Positions 10,963-23,056 of a DNA stretch of 64,000 nucleotides are shown one piece after another. The notes under the pieces were generated by a model. It was not told where the DNA came from. It saw only the letters and a list, made by a program, of their open reading frames with translations, and did no database searches. This stretch comes from Phaeoceros laevis (lineage: Eukaryota > Anthocerotophyta > Anthocerotopsida > Notothyladales): NCBI GenBank assembly GCA_049999765.1, contig JBNGIQ010009367.1, positions 28,611-92,610 of the forward strand, given 5' to 3'. The number at the start of each line of letters is the position of its first letter. Position 1 is the stretch's first letter. The position numbers were made by a program, and so were the translations under genes.

Positions 10963-13900
10963 CTATGTGCCGCGGCTGAAATCGTTGCAGGTCAAGTAAG
11001 TTCTCAACCATGGCACCTCTTGGTCATACTTCAGCGCGTACGCCACATCGTCACTGCATGAAGTTTGGAGTCAGCACGGATCTTGTTGCAAGATGCAACC
11101 TAAGCTCCTGAGCAAGAAAGGAATCATTCACCCTTTGCTATAGGTGGGCAAAAGGATTACTCACCTTGGGAAAGACAGCCGAATCTTTGTATCAGGTATG
11201 GTATCTCCCCGGTCACAAATCAGCAACTTACAAGCACTGAGACGCATCCTGTGTGCAACGTAAAATGAAACATCCGTCAGTAGGGGGAATGCCAGGTTTC
11301 AATTGCAGACTGCTAGCCACTGGACATGTGCTCTTACCCAACGTTAGTCAGTGTGCTGGTACTGGGACAGTCCTCCCCTTGCTCCTCGCACATAGTTGCA
11401 CAGGCTTCAAATATCTGCCCCAAGGCAATCAGAAGAGAACGTGGATCCTAGTCAGACCACCTTAATATTGCTCGGAGTGGTAACAGCTCACATGGATTTT
11501 CTTCCCGAGTACCTTTGCTTACAGCTTGCACGGCATCTGTCCAGTGTCCATACCTTTGAGTATGTGGTCTGAGGAATACTTGTTCTGTCATGTTCATACA
11601 CCATAGCAACAAGGAAAATCTTTGTTGACATGTCGTTTGTTGTCATGATCTGTGCAAGGCACACACAGCGACAAGAGTATGGTGAAACTCTGCCCTAGCA
11701 AAAAAGGTAAGAGTTACAGTGCAAAAACCCAAACCGTCATATGACAGTGGCTTGCTTGAGACATCAGCACACCTTCATTGCATCGCTCTGATACATCATG
11801 GCAATAGCTGCTTTCACATCAGAAACTTTTATGGTCTTCTCGTTGGATGAGGCAGGTGTTTGTGGTCGAAGCTTAGAAAGAATAGCAGCTTGCTCACAGA
11901 GATGCAGTGTCCGTTTTGCATCGCCTCGAAATCTTTTCACCTGAATCCCATGAAGCAGCAACTCAGTACAGAGAATTCTACAGCTACTACTATCCTGCAT
12001 ACCAATCGAACCAGCAAGTCCATGCATACCAATCGAACCAGCAAGTCCATGCATACCACCCACACTGTACTGGCTCCAAGGATGCACCTCTCGTGCAGCC
12101 ATCTCAATGGCATGGTCTTCATATGCTTCAGCATTGTCAAGCACAAGACTCGCAATCTGTTCAAGCTGCTTCTGTGAATAGGGTGCAAAATCAATCTTTT
12201 GCACACCAGTGTGACTTGTGATTTCAGGCAGAGCCAACTCAGGGAGGTCCGATTTATATCCAATGCCTGCGCACAACAGAGGGTCTCATCAAGCCCACAT
12301 AGGGTCCACACCCGCAAACTAATGATTGTATAATATGATATAAGTGACTCAGACTAGAGATACATGCACCCCACTGTAAGACCTGATCTTGCGTAACTTC
12401 TGATTACCTATGAGTATCAGTCTAGAACGCACACGAAGGGGCCACTCCAAAATATTTCTCAATACCTGAGCACTCAAAACACCAAGTGTAAGCTCATACT
12501 ATTGGCACAACGAACTTCAATGTACTGAAAATTATACAAGGCCAACATCTTTGTGCAGGTGGTAGGCAAGTAAGCACGACTTACAGATTTTTCCAGGGTA
12601 ACAAGGGCATCCAGACCATCAACCACAACCACTACAGGCTGCTCGAAAGAATCTCCTTCAAAAAACTCCCTCTCCAACTGCGCAAGGGCTCTTTGCCAGT
12701 CCAATTTGTCTGCGTGACACACCAATTTCTGTAGTAGTACCTGGATAAAAGAACAGGGTTAATCTGTAGTGTCAGACTAAACGTCTGAATCATATCCCAT
12801 GTCACTTCCAAGTTTTGTAAGCCTCACCATGTGGCGTTTCTAAGCCTCACCATGTAGATATATTCAGGAAATGCCAGATCATTGGCATCAATCGTCACAT
12901 GTTTGAAAGGGGGAAGGACGTTTGTTTCAACTTTGGTTTGCAGGTCCTGAATAACATGCTGGACAACTGTTGTCTGCACATATGGCAGAAAAACATGAGT
13001 TCCAAGCCAGTATGACCACAATCAGAAGCACTACCAACTCTTCAGACGAGGGAATGTGAGGACCTACTTTTCCAGTACCAGCACCCCCACTGATGTACAA
13101 GCATGTCCCTGTGCTTTGGTCACCAGCAACCATGGAGTCTGTTAGGATCGACTCTATCTGCTGTTTCTGCCTGCAATCACAGTTTTCAATCCTGTTAAAG
13201 CCTCCCATAACTTCCTAGATCCTGTTCCATATTCAGCTAGAGAACACTCTGCAAGAACGTCAACCTGGTTCTGAACAGGAGTGACTTGAGAGGACGGAGA
13301 AGTGGAGATGCCCCCTGAGTATTGTCAACCTCCGATACATCAGGCTTAAGGGTTGCATCAACGCCTTGTTTGTGCATCGGGAGACTCTCCCCAGATGCCC
13401 CAGACGCCCCAGGTGCAGTTCCCCGGTCAACCTCAGGTGTCATAGCTACCTGTTCACCACTGCTAGCAGCCCTACTTGCTGCCTTCTTGGTAGGTGTCTG
13501 CAAAGCAGCACAGCATAAAGTCAGACTAGGTCCAACTGCCAGTAAAACCAAGCTCTTCTGCATGACCCAAACTCTTGCTACTGTCTTACACTAGCAACAA
13601 TTGATATTGGGAAGAAACTCTGTACCTTTCTAGGGCTCTTATTCAACCTTCTCTTAGGTGTACCCTTTTTGATAGATGGGACCTCTTCTCCATTTTCATT
13701 GTTGTCCAAAAATTGCAACAGTGCACTCCTGTCCTACTTGATTCAAACAATAAGAGGGTAAGTCTGGCTTACAAGAGCATTTACGAGAACAAACACACCC
13801 ACTCCGACTTATAAATTGCTGATGATGAACCCTAGTTAGACTCAAAGGTAGTGGAAGGCAGCAAGAGCACTTCACCTTACTTGCTTCAAAAGAAACTCAC

Positions 13901-15540
13901 CCTCGGTGAAGTTACAGCTAGTCCACCATCTAATTCTGTGACTCGAATTACTCTCTTTGTTCTAGTATCATACAGATACTGGCACATGAAAACATCATCT
14001 CCACCATTGATTTGCTTGTCAAATTCTTCAGGTATCATCACCCAGCATTGCCTATGAATCGATTCAATCTGCCCCGAAAACGTTAGATCCTTTTGTCAGA
14101 AGCCAAGCACAGTATAACTCACAGAACTAAGTGTGGCGAGCTCACGAGTCACAGAAAACTTGAACACAGGCTTGCCGGTACGAGCAGAATCTGAAACCTC
14201 GTAGGGTGTGCAAATACGGTAAGAAACACAAATAAACTACATACACCATTGGTGTCGAAGTGGTTGGACAGGAAAACCTCCCGGCTGCCGTGGTTCGGTT
14301 GCCTTCCCAATTCTGTTTCTTCAGGGATGATAAACCATTGGCCCCTAAACTGAATATCCCCATCACTTCTTCTCCAAATTCTACATGAAAATTGACAACA
14401 ATCAGAGACCTGCCTACTTCCTTATTTGCGGACAAGAAGCTCCAAACTCAGAAGAGACCACATTTTATCACAAACAATTCAGACCTACTTGCGGATGCGA
14501 GCAGCCCACAGTTCGCTGCACAGCAGTCGCTCCCGTGCAGTCCGCCGTCGACCAGCAGGCCTCCCAGCCCTTCTTGGCCCTTTTGGACTATTAGCATCCT
14601 GGCTACAATCTGGACAGAACCAATCTCCCTCGGGAACTTCCTCTAGCGGTGGGTCTAGACAAGAAAGATGAAACCCCCCCAAACAGCCGTCGCACTCAAG
14701 CTTCGTATTCTTATCAACACGTGAACAAAGTCGACAGTCCTCCACCTCATCATCTGAATCTTCTTCATTGACACAATCACCCGAGCCACTCTTTCTTTTC
14801 ACGTATACATCATCGCCAACGGAATAGTCGGCCCCATCAAATTCTACTGACTGCAGAAACTTGATCCCCTTGTTGTACGGGTAAAACGTCTTCTTCGAGC
14901 TGTTCACCACGAGATCTTCGCTATTTTCACTTTCCCTGGCCTTGGCCTGCTTGACATACTCAGGCTTCTCCACGGTGCTTTTCCTCTTCCTCAGCTCAAA
15001 GCCCCTCGCACCTCTACGTCCCCCGAGGTCATATTCAGGTATGCTCCTCGGACTTTGGGCACTTTCAGGCTCTGCCACGTCGTAGTTACTTGCAATTTCG
15101 TTGTCCTCCATCACGCCCTCGTTTTCTTCCTCCATCTCCGGACTGCTCGAGTTCCGGTCGGAAGAACTCTCCTTCTCTGAGGAAGATCCCCCTTCTGCAT
15201 TCTTCTTCTTGGGAGAAATGTCCACATTCTTGGAGGACCTGACAGCAAAATTCTTCCTTCCCTGGTTTACGGCTTTCACCCGCGCTCCAGAGTTTCTAGC
15301 AGCCACGCCAGCATCAATTTGGTGCTCAGGGGCCACAGGCCTGCCTCCCAGACGAGTGAGCTTCCTCTTCAGACTGCAGGATATACCCCCACTGTCCTCA
15401 AATGTGAGCTTCTTGCCAGTTAGAGTCTCGTGCAGCTCATTCGCGGGAGCCGAGACACTGGAAACGGAGGTGGGGGGCGTTGTCATAGGAGACTGCCCCC
15501 GCTCCGGTGCAGATGCAGCCAGCAACTTCTTGGAAGGCAT
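10963..15540 (-). CDS. ORC1: ORC1-like protein (PHD-BAH-AAA+), with altered ATPase motifs
   Basis: Fifteen exons: 14489-15540, 14245-14380, 13901-14068, 13626-13733, 13265-13497, 13068-13170, 12851-12973, 12585-12740, 12408-12465, 12088-12266, 11773-11940, 11554-11649, 11338-11414, 11165-11248, 10963-11053. All phases agree and give 943 residues (Arabidopsis ORC1 about 810). Order: an acidic and basic disordered N-terminus; a plant-specific PHD finger (CRLC, ECDGC, FHLSC, FCPDC) near 275-325; a BAH domain (GQWFIIPEETELGRQ, IHRQCWVMIPEEF); the AAA+ domain; a C-terminal winged helix ending VPWLRTYL. ORC1 is the largest subunit of the origin recognition complex; the PHD and BAH read chromatin. 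Walker A is normal (GGAGTGKTT). Walker B reads VVVVVDGLDALV, with Gly where ORC1 has Glu. The Arg-finger segment is LPEITSHTG instead of RISSRxG. It may be a non-hydrolysing paralogue or an ageing copy. Confidence 0.88.
11941..12087 (-). other. stop-free 147-bp intron of ORC1 containing a 27-bp tandem repeat
   Basis: This intron starts GTGCAT and ends TTCAG. It separates AARE from VKRFRGDAKR, which are contiguous in ORC1 homologues. Its length is a multiple of three and it has no stop, so retention would insert 49 residues. It contains a 27-bp unit (12001-12027 and 12028-12054) that would encode GMHGLAGSI twice. Confidence 0.8.
12818..12855 (-). repeat. duplicated splice-donor segment in ORC1 intron 7
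   Basis: A 15-bp segment (TAAGCCTCACCATGT on the plus strand) occurs at 12818-12832 and 12841-12855. On the minus strand each copy carries ATG|GTGAGGC, so the genuine donor at the exon end has a second copy 23 bp into the intron. Confidence 0.85.
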
Positions 15541-16410
15541 CCCAGAATTACCGGACGCAGAAAGTGAAGAAATGCAATCTCAGTACGCCATTGCCTGCCC
15601 TTCCCAGTTTCCAATTTGCTCTAATCAGGTCAAGAACCAGCTGAGACGAAGCCGAGAACAAATTTCTCCTCCAGGATTGTCGGTGGCCAAGAGAAGACAC
15701 AATTAAACATGCAACGGGCCAGGGCGACTGTCGAGCTGAATTCCCGTCACTCCACCGCCGCTAAGGAGGCTCTTCAGACTGTCACACGGTACACACTAGA
15801 ATGTCAAGAGCACAGAGCAGCTGAAACAGCAGTACCAGCAGAATTACGCTACACGAATTGGGAAAGAACGGAATGGTGGCGTCGAACAACACGAGGGACA
15901 GTAAAGCCGCAAGAAAGAGGCCGCTGGCCATGCTTGCTAAATGCGGCTCTAACCTAAGCTGAACGCTTAACGGAAGATTTAGAGGCTGGCCACAGCCTGT
16001 TCGCTGTCAGCCGCGTAGCTGTTCTGTCTTCGACCGTGACGTAGCGTGCCTGTCGTTGCTGTGCTCCTGGCCCTTCTGGTGCGGAGAAGGAGCGTTGATC
16101 AGCAGGGAAGTACGTGCCTTGGCCGCTGGCTGTGTCCTTCTAGACACGGGAGCAAGCGTTACGGCCGTGAAATCACACCGGCTAGATGAATGCCATCCAC
16201 AGCCACCATAAATTCGTCTTAGCTGCACTCATTTAGACGTACATCATGACAGAATTCGAAGGACAAATGTTGCCAGAACACTCCTTGCTCATCCAAAGTA
16301 TTCGCAGGGGACATGGTGAAGTGCGCACAAACACGAGTCATAGCTGTACAACATTCAGTCACCGCCGCAAGACACGGGAGGAAAGAGTACTCGGAATGCT
16401 TGCAACCGCA
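15541..16410. other. spacer between ORC1 and uS17m
   Basis: This contains the ORC1 promoter and leader and the uS17m 3' end. No further gene was seen. Confidence 0.5.
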
Positions 16411-16877
16411 TCAGGACTGAGATGGTCTGTCCAACCTTCCGCTACTTGAGGCAGCGGGTGCATTCTGCGCTGCTTTCGAGGCAGATGCAGCGCTAGGAAT
16501 TTCGTAGACTCGTTCTCTCTTAAGGATCTCAGACACAATCCAGTGCTTCCGCTTACTTAAAGGTCTCGAGGAACTGATCCGGACCTGGGACGCAAAACAA
16601 GGATCTTAAAATTGAAGACTGGATGCTAAATGCAGCAGAAATGCTGCAAGCAACAATTCCCATCCTCACAAGCTCCATTCACATACACAGCAATTTACGG
16701 TCAAAAGCCCAAAACCTGATCCCCAATGTTGCAGGAGTTTTCCTCGTCGTGAGCCATGAACTTGCTGGTCCTCCTCATAACTTTCCGGTAAAGAGGGTGC
16801 TCTGTTAGCCGCTCCACTGCTACTACCACTGACTTTTGCATTTTGTTGGAGATCACTCTCCCTACCGCCGACTTCAT
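16411..16877 (-). CDS. ribosomal protein uS17, bacterial (organellar) type, probably mitochondrial
   Basis: Two exons (16716-16877 and 16411-16584) joined in phase 0 across a 131-bp intron give 111 residues. The protein starts [20 protein letters not shown], continues [20 protein letters not shown] with [13 protein letters not shown], and then has [21 protein letters not shown]. This is the S17 OB-fold pattern of the bacterial family. Cytosolic plant S17 (S11) differs, and the short N-terminus without a transit peptide matches plant mitochondrial uS17 genes. It binds 16S-type rRNA in the small subunit. The C-terminal 35 residues are Ala/Ser-rich and not conserved. The gene is divergent from the DEAD-box helicase gene, with only 176 bp between the two start codons. 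Confidence 0.92.
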
Positions 16878-17053
16878 GGCTGAAGCTGGGCTGATCCTCC
16901 CGCAACAAACTTCACACAGTATCAGACAAACGTTCCAGGGGTTTAGGACTTAGGACTTAGGGCTCGTTCCATTTCAAAGCAGATGACTTCCGAAGGAATG
17001 TGTTTGCCTGACTATCGTTGATCGGACGCGAACTTCGAACGAGGAGGGATGAG
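16878..17053. promoter_or_regulatory. 176-bp divergent promoter between uS17m and the DEAD-box helicase
   Basis: The two start codons face away from each other across 176 bp, so both leaders and core promoters must fit here. It contains a tandem TAGGACT(T) repeat near 16946-16960. No TATA box was seen. Confidence 0.6.
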
Positions 17054-19778
17054 ATGAATTCATCATGCCACTCTCTCTTCAGGAATTTGGAGCCCAAGTT
17101 GTCACAGGAGACCGTTGATGTTCTCGAAAGCCAGGGTTTCGTGAATGCAACCCCGGTCCAAGCTGCTACCATTCCTCTTCTATGCAGCTACAAAGATGTA
17201 GCTGTGGATGCTGCCACCGGGTCTGGAAAGACTCTTGCTTTCCTGGTGCCTCTGGTTGAGATCCTCCGTCGCCTCTCCAAGCCAAGCTTGCACGAGGTTG
17301 TCCAGTCTGCCTCCACCTTTATCAGAAATTCAGGGCTGCAGGCATGCTAAAGTAGTGTCACTTTTTCTCTGAGCTTCTGATGTGTTGTTGTTTCAGGTGC
17401 GTGCTGTCATCATATCACCTACCAGGGAACTGGCATCGCAAATATTTCACGTCGCTGAGCCGTTAGTAGCAAGTCTGTCAGATATCAGGGCTTGTTTGCT
17501 GGTAGGAGGGACAGAAGTAGCAGCAGACCTGAAAAGTTTGAAGCAGGATGGTGCAAACCTGCTAATCGGCACGCCTGGTCGTTTGCATGATATCATTGAA
17601 CGCTCATCGCTTTTGGATTTTCGGCAGCTTGAGGTATTTCAATACTTGAATTTGACATGAGTCTTGGCTGCAGCTCGCTTCTATTTATTGACTGGTCGAT
17701 CCTTTTTGTTCAGGTATTAATACTTGATGAAGCCGACAGGCTTCTGGACATGGGTTTCCAACGGCAAGTAACGGGAATCATCAGCGTCCTACCAAAACAG
17801 CGGAGAACCGGCCTCTTTTCTGCCACTCAGACCCGGGAGGTTCAGGAACTTGCCAAGGCAGGGCTGCGGAATCCAGTGCGTGTGGAGGTGAAAACTGAAG
17901 CTAGGTCAGATCGTGCTGCTGAAAAGCCTTCAAAGACACCTTCGGGCCTAAGCATTCAGGTATACCTTTGAGACGTTTGTGACATATTTAAGAAACCCTG
18001 GACAGACAGCCTTTGTTCATCATGTTTCATCCACAGGTCGTCTGTGCAGTACTTGACATGTGAAGCTGATGAGAAACCATCACAGTTATTACGATTTGTC
18101 CGAGAACATGCAACCAGCAAAATGATAGTGTATATTTCTCAACTCGCAACATTTTTTAGATTGATTTGAACCTGGAATGATGTTACAGTCCCCGCTTCAG
18201 AGAATAAAATTCCTTCACTCTTGTAACAGGTACTTTATGACCTGCAATGCTGTTGATTATTGGGGCACCGTTTTATGTCAAGCTGGGCTCCTTAGCGACA
18301 TCCCTGCCGTATTTCTCCATGGAAAAATGAAGCAGGTAGCCTGAGAATTTGAATGCATGAATCTGCTCGTACTGCCTAGTTTGTAGCTCTTTCAATAATT
18401 ACATTCTGATGTACTCTTATCTTTTGCAGTCTGTGCGTGAGAAAGCACTGGCAAGATTTACGTCAATGCCAAGTGGCCTTCTATGTTGTACAGATGTTGC
18501 TGCTAGAGGACTTGATATACCTGGAGTTGATTGGATAGTACAGGTAAAGCACATTTTTTACGTTGGTAATGCCCTGCTTCTTCTCAGGATATGTTGTGCC
18601 AATTTCTGATACAGGGCTGTCTTTGCAGTACGATCCGCCGCAGGATCCAAACGTATTTGTGCATAGAGTGGGTCGCACAGCACGAATGGGACGCACAGGG
18701 AATGCGATTTGCTTCCTTCTTCCCAAGGTGAGCTCCTGGTTGGAGTTCAACTTTTTTGTTGCTGCTCAAAGGGTGTGCATCTGGGCTGATCTTGTCAAGT
18801 GAGCAGGAAGATTCCTATGTTGAGTTTTTGCGGCTGCGGAGCATACCTATTGATGAGAAGGTCAAGTACAGTGACGCAGTGGATGTTGTCCCGCAGGTCA
18901 GCCTTCATCAGTAGGAAGTGCGTTGCAAAGCCAGCCCAGCTTTTGGGCTGTTTCACTCTTAAATTGCGAAAGCAGCAGTCAGATTTTAGTTCAGATTATG
19001 AGTGAGATTGTGTGTCTGGTCCTGGATGCAGTTACGTGCAGCTGCAAAATCAGATCGAGATATCATGGACAAAGGGCTGAAGGCTTTTGTATCATATGTT
19101 CGTGCTTACAAAGAACATCAATGCAGCTTCATATTCAGGTATGCCATTAGTGTACTTAGATTCGTGCCCGAGATTGAAGGTCCCGAAACCGTGCTTGATT
19201 GTTATGCTTGACAGGTGGAAGGAATTAGAGCTGGGAAAGGTTGGGATGGGTTATGGCTTGTTACAACTTCCATCGATGCCGGAACTGAAGAGAGGAGTTC
19301 TTACATCTGATTACTTTGTGCCAATCAAGGTTGATCTGGCATCAATACCCTACAAGTAGGTATTCCGCTGCCAATATGTCTCGAGTGATTTCAGCTGGTG
19401 TAGGCAGTTGTAGTTAGAGATTAAGTGTCATGGCATGGTTCATGCAGGGATAAAGCCCGTGAGAGGCAAAGACTGAAGATGGCTGGTATCAAGCGTTTAG
19501 AGAAAGCAGCAGCTCGGAAAAATACAAGCTCCTTAAAGGATAAACGTGATGACAAGCACAAGGAGAAAAAGCCAACTAAGCGCATGAGGGATGCGAGGAA
19601 AGTGCAAGAAGGGGATGAAATGGAGAAAGACTACAGACTCTTGAAGAAGCTAAAGAAGGGAGTCATTAATGAGGAAGAGTTTGGCAGAGCTGTAGGGGGT
19701 GATGAGTTTGACGACAACGGTCAAGCTGGTCGCACTGTCCACAGGAAACGCAAAAAAGATCGGGCTAATAAAGGATGA
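17054..19778 (+). CDS. DEAD-box RNA helicase, SPB4/DDX55 type (plant RH18-like)
   Basis: Eleven exons: 17054-17296, 17397-17633, 17714-17959, 18050-18129, 18230-18335, 18430-18543, 18629-18727, 18807-18896, 19032-19138, 19215-19355, 19448-19778. They give 597 residues, close to Arabidopsis RH18 (593). Motifs appear in order: Q motif (TPVQAATIP), I (ATGSGKT), Ia (SPTRELA), Ib (GTPGR), II (DEAD), III (SAT), V ([10 protein letters not shown]) and VI ([11 protein letters not shown]). The family-specific tail [20 protein letters not shown] and a Lys/Arg-rich C-terminus follow. Spb4/DDX55 proteins remodel pre-60S ribosomal RNA in the nucleolus. The first ATG of the frame is used; a nearby ATG five bases upstream runs into a stop at once. 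Exon 4 ends with a split GT|GTATAT donor supported by phase and similarity. Confidence 0.95.
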
Positions 19779-20325
19779 AATCGTTTCATAGTTGCGAACC
19801 GAAACAGTGCAACTCTGTTGGCTGTGGAGGATGTAGACATGAGTGAGAACTCGGTGAATCCGTTCTGTCCTGGGGCATAGAGATAGATGAGTAGCTAACT
19901 CCCTTGCACTTTTGTGCGAGCAATTGGTCACGTTTTCAAGGCAGGGTTCTGTCAAGCCCACGCTGCCGGCCATGCAATGATCTGGCGGCCAGGACTGTGC
20001 CGACGGTGGTTCGGTGAACCGAAGCTGGGTGCAGGATTGAAACTCGAAACACTAAACAACCACCTTCGCCACACGGAAAACGTTGTGTCGCTCACCTGTG
20101 GCGTATTTTCCTTGAGCTCATGACCACCACCAGATGTATCTCGGTTTTTCACTTCCGTCGGATCGCAACTGATGGCGATCTGGCTCTTGGTATAGCGTTG
20201 TCTCGGTAGTACGCTGCCTTGGTGCGGGGCAGGGAACGTCTGAAAGGCTGCTTTTTCTTGGGCGGAACTCACATTCCCCTCTCAGCTCCAACTAGATCTC
20301 TCGGTTTTCTGCCAGAGGCAACAAG
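19779..20325. other. spacer between helicase and ACLA
   Basis: 3' sequence of the helicase gene and leader of ACLA. It includes a small inverted repeat around GGTTCGGTGAACC (20008-20020). No gene was seen. Confidence 0.5.
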
Positions 20326-22856
20326 ATGGCAAGGAAGAAGATCAGGGAGTACGACTCGAAGCGCATCTTGAGGGAGCAGCTCAAGCGCCTCGCAAACTTC
20401 AGTCTGGGAGTGAAATCCGCTCAGGTGCGGTTGGTGCTCGAGGCATGCGAAGCCCGTTAACTTCTGGCCAGTCAGTGTGACGTTCATGTTCATGCTTCTG
20501 CGATCTTAGCTCTCGACACATTGCCTCTGTTGTGTAAGCGAGGTCGGTTAAGAATACTGTGGCAAGGTACTCAGAGGTCGAGTTTTCTGTTGCGACAGGT
20601 CACTCAAGGCACCAATTTTCTGGAACTGGCCGACAAGGAGCCATGGCTGAATTCCACCAGGCTGGTTGTCAAGCCAGACATGCTTTTTGGAAAGCGAGGA
20701 AAGAGCGGCCTGGTGAGCTGTTGTTTCTCTTTCTGCCAAACGGGTCTGTAGCTTCAATGATTGGCAGGGCATGAGGCCAGAACAGGGAATCGGACCCTTT
20801 CGCTGACCTTCAATTGTCTGTGCAGGTTGCTTTGAACTTGGATTTAGCTGGAGTGGAAAATTTTGTCAAGGAGAGGCTGGGAAAGGAGGTACCTGGTATT
20901 ACAAAACCGGTGTCTGGCGAGAACTTTCAATGAATGTAGCGATTTAACATGCTTCTTGCATATCGTTTGTCATATAGGTCGAAATGGGTGGGTCCAAGGG
21001 TCCCATAACCACGTTCATTGTGGAACCTTTTGTACCTCATGAGGACGAATATTACATCTCGTTTACCTCAGACCGCCTTGGTGCAGAGATCAGCTTCTCT
21101 GAGTGTGGGGGTATTGAGATCGAAGACAACTGGGACAAGGTCTGTATCTTGGAGGTCCATGTCGTGCTGTTGTGGAACATGTTTTCTCGCTGCAGGGTTT
21201 GTAACCCCCTGTGTACTCTGGTTCTTTTTTTGTGTCCGAAGGTTAAAACTGTGTTCGTGCCAACAGAGCACCCCTTGACTACAGAGCTTTGTGCTCCACT
21301 GATTGCTACGCTTCCGCTGGAGGTAACTATTTGTGCATAGCTCGTTTGACATCAGCTGAGAACTGAGTCGAGGATAACAAGGCAAACAGGAAAACATGTT
21401 GCTACTTTTCAGCCATTTAAAATCTAAAGGGAACCTGAGCAATTACTGCAGACCTGATCTTTTTTTCTTTCTGGCAGATTCGTGCTGTCATTGAGAACTT
21501 CATCAAATCTGTCTTCCATGTGTTCATTGGTACTCTCTCATTGCTAAGCATCTGACCTAGGAAATGTCGTCATTTTGATCAAGACAGCTTGGAGCTCTGA
21601 ACTGTTTAAGAAGGCTGGCTTGCTTCCTGTGGCTGCAGATGTGGATTTCACCTTAATAGAAATGAATCCCTTTACGTTGGTCAACGGGCAACCCTACCCA
21701 CTTGATATGCGTGGAGAACTTGATGACACTGCTGCATTTAAGAACTACCAGAAGTAATCCTCCTATTTATGCCGGGATTGTTAGTGGTTGTGTAACCGGC
21801 TCCATTGTCCGGGTAACTTCAAGAAACTGATGTCTGTTGCCCGCATGCAGATGGGGGAATGTGGATTTCCCTTTACCGTTCGGACGGACCATGACTGCAG
21901 CTGAAGAAAAGATCCATAAGATGGATGAGAAGGCACAGTCACCTGCCCTTTTCGTCCTGTGTTGAACAGCTTCATGTGGAAACCTGTTCCATGCATCTAA
22001 TGACTTGTCTCTACAGACTGGTGCGTCTCTGAAGCTTACTATACTGAATCCAAAGGGGCGCATTTGGACCATGGTCGCAGGAGGCGGTGCGAGTGTCATC
22101 TATGCAGATACCGTAAGAAACTGTCATCGAATTGTAGATGTCTTCCAGTTGGTGCTCCTTGCCAATCCCTCTGTTGTGCCTGCAGGTTGGAGATCTAGGC
22201 TATGCACATGAGCTTGGCAACTATGCAGAGTACAGTGGGGCTCCAAATGAGGAAGAGACTCTTCAGTACGCACGAGCTTTGATCGATGTAAGGAGTAATG
22301 CCGTCTGTGTTTAGTGACATCTTCCTTGTATTAACATGAAATGCGATATATAGTGTCTTACTACTATTTTGGCAGTGCGCCACGGCTCATCCAGATGGCA
22401 GGAAGAGAGCGCTTCTTATAGGGGGAGGAATAGCCAACTTCACAGATGTTGCGGCTACATTTAGTGGCATCATTCGAGCCCTAAGGGAAAAGGTATGTTT
22501 GACAACAGTTAGTCATTCTCTTCGTGCAAGTTTTTGAAGTTCAAGCTCACCAGCCGACGAAACTCGCAGGAAAGTCAACTGAAAGCAGCTAAGGTCCACA
22601 TCTACGTACGACGAGGTGGTCCGAACTATCAAAAAGGATTGCAGAAAATGAGGGTACTTGGTCAGGAGATAGGTCTCCCAATTGAGGTACTCACTACTTG
22701 CAGTTGATGCTGCATTTAATCAGGCTTGCGTGGGCCCGTCTGCAGGTCCAGAGCATGATTATGCTGATTGTGCGGTGATTTCAGGTCTACGGGCCAGAGG
22801 CGAGTATGACCGGCATTTGTAAGCAAGCCATTGACTACGTTGAGGTAGCTGCCTGA
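20326..22856 (+). CDS. ACLA: ATP-citrate lyase subunit A
   Basis: Thirteen exons: 20326-20424, 20599-20712, 20826-20888, 20978-21139, 21242-21322, 21478-21529, 21639-21753, 21851-21932, 22017-22112, 22186-22287, 22376-22492, 22570-22686, 22785-22856. They encode 423 residues, the same length as Arabidopsis ACLA. It starts [20 protein letters not shown]. It carries the ATP-grasp and citrate-binding blocks [61 protein letters not shown], and ends [17 protein letters not shown]. With subunit B it forms the cytosolic enzyme that splits citrate with ATP and CoA into acetyl-CoA and oxaloacetate, feeding wax, sterol and flavonoid synthesis. Intron 8 appears to begin with GC (AAG|GCACAG). The gene converges on SAC3 with 200 bp between stop codons. 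Confidence 0.97.
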
Positions 22857-23056
22857 TCTAGCCTGATCACTACAAAGGTGCAATATATTAACCTAGGCGC
22901 AAATTGAAGTTTCCACATATTGATGGAATTCGCTCGCAGAACAATGGTTTGACACTTCTTTCTCCTCTTCGAGGAACATCATAACTGCAGAGATAACAGT
23001 ATCTCGAATGTTTCAGCACATGCAATATCAACTGTTCCAGTCTCATCTGAATCTCA

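Noticed and set aside
14110-14205. candidate extra ORC1 exon reading VSDSARTGKPVFKFSV
   Set aside because: Open and with plausible splice sites, but ORC1 homologues join the exons on either side directly (HFDTNG to IESIHRQC), and including it disrupts the BAH alignment.
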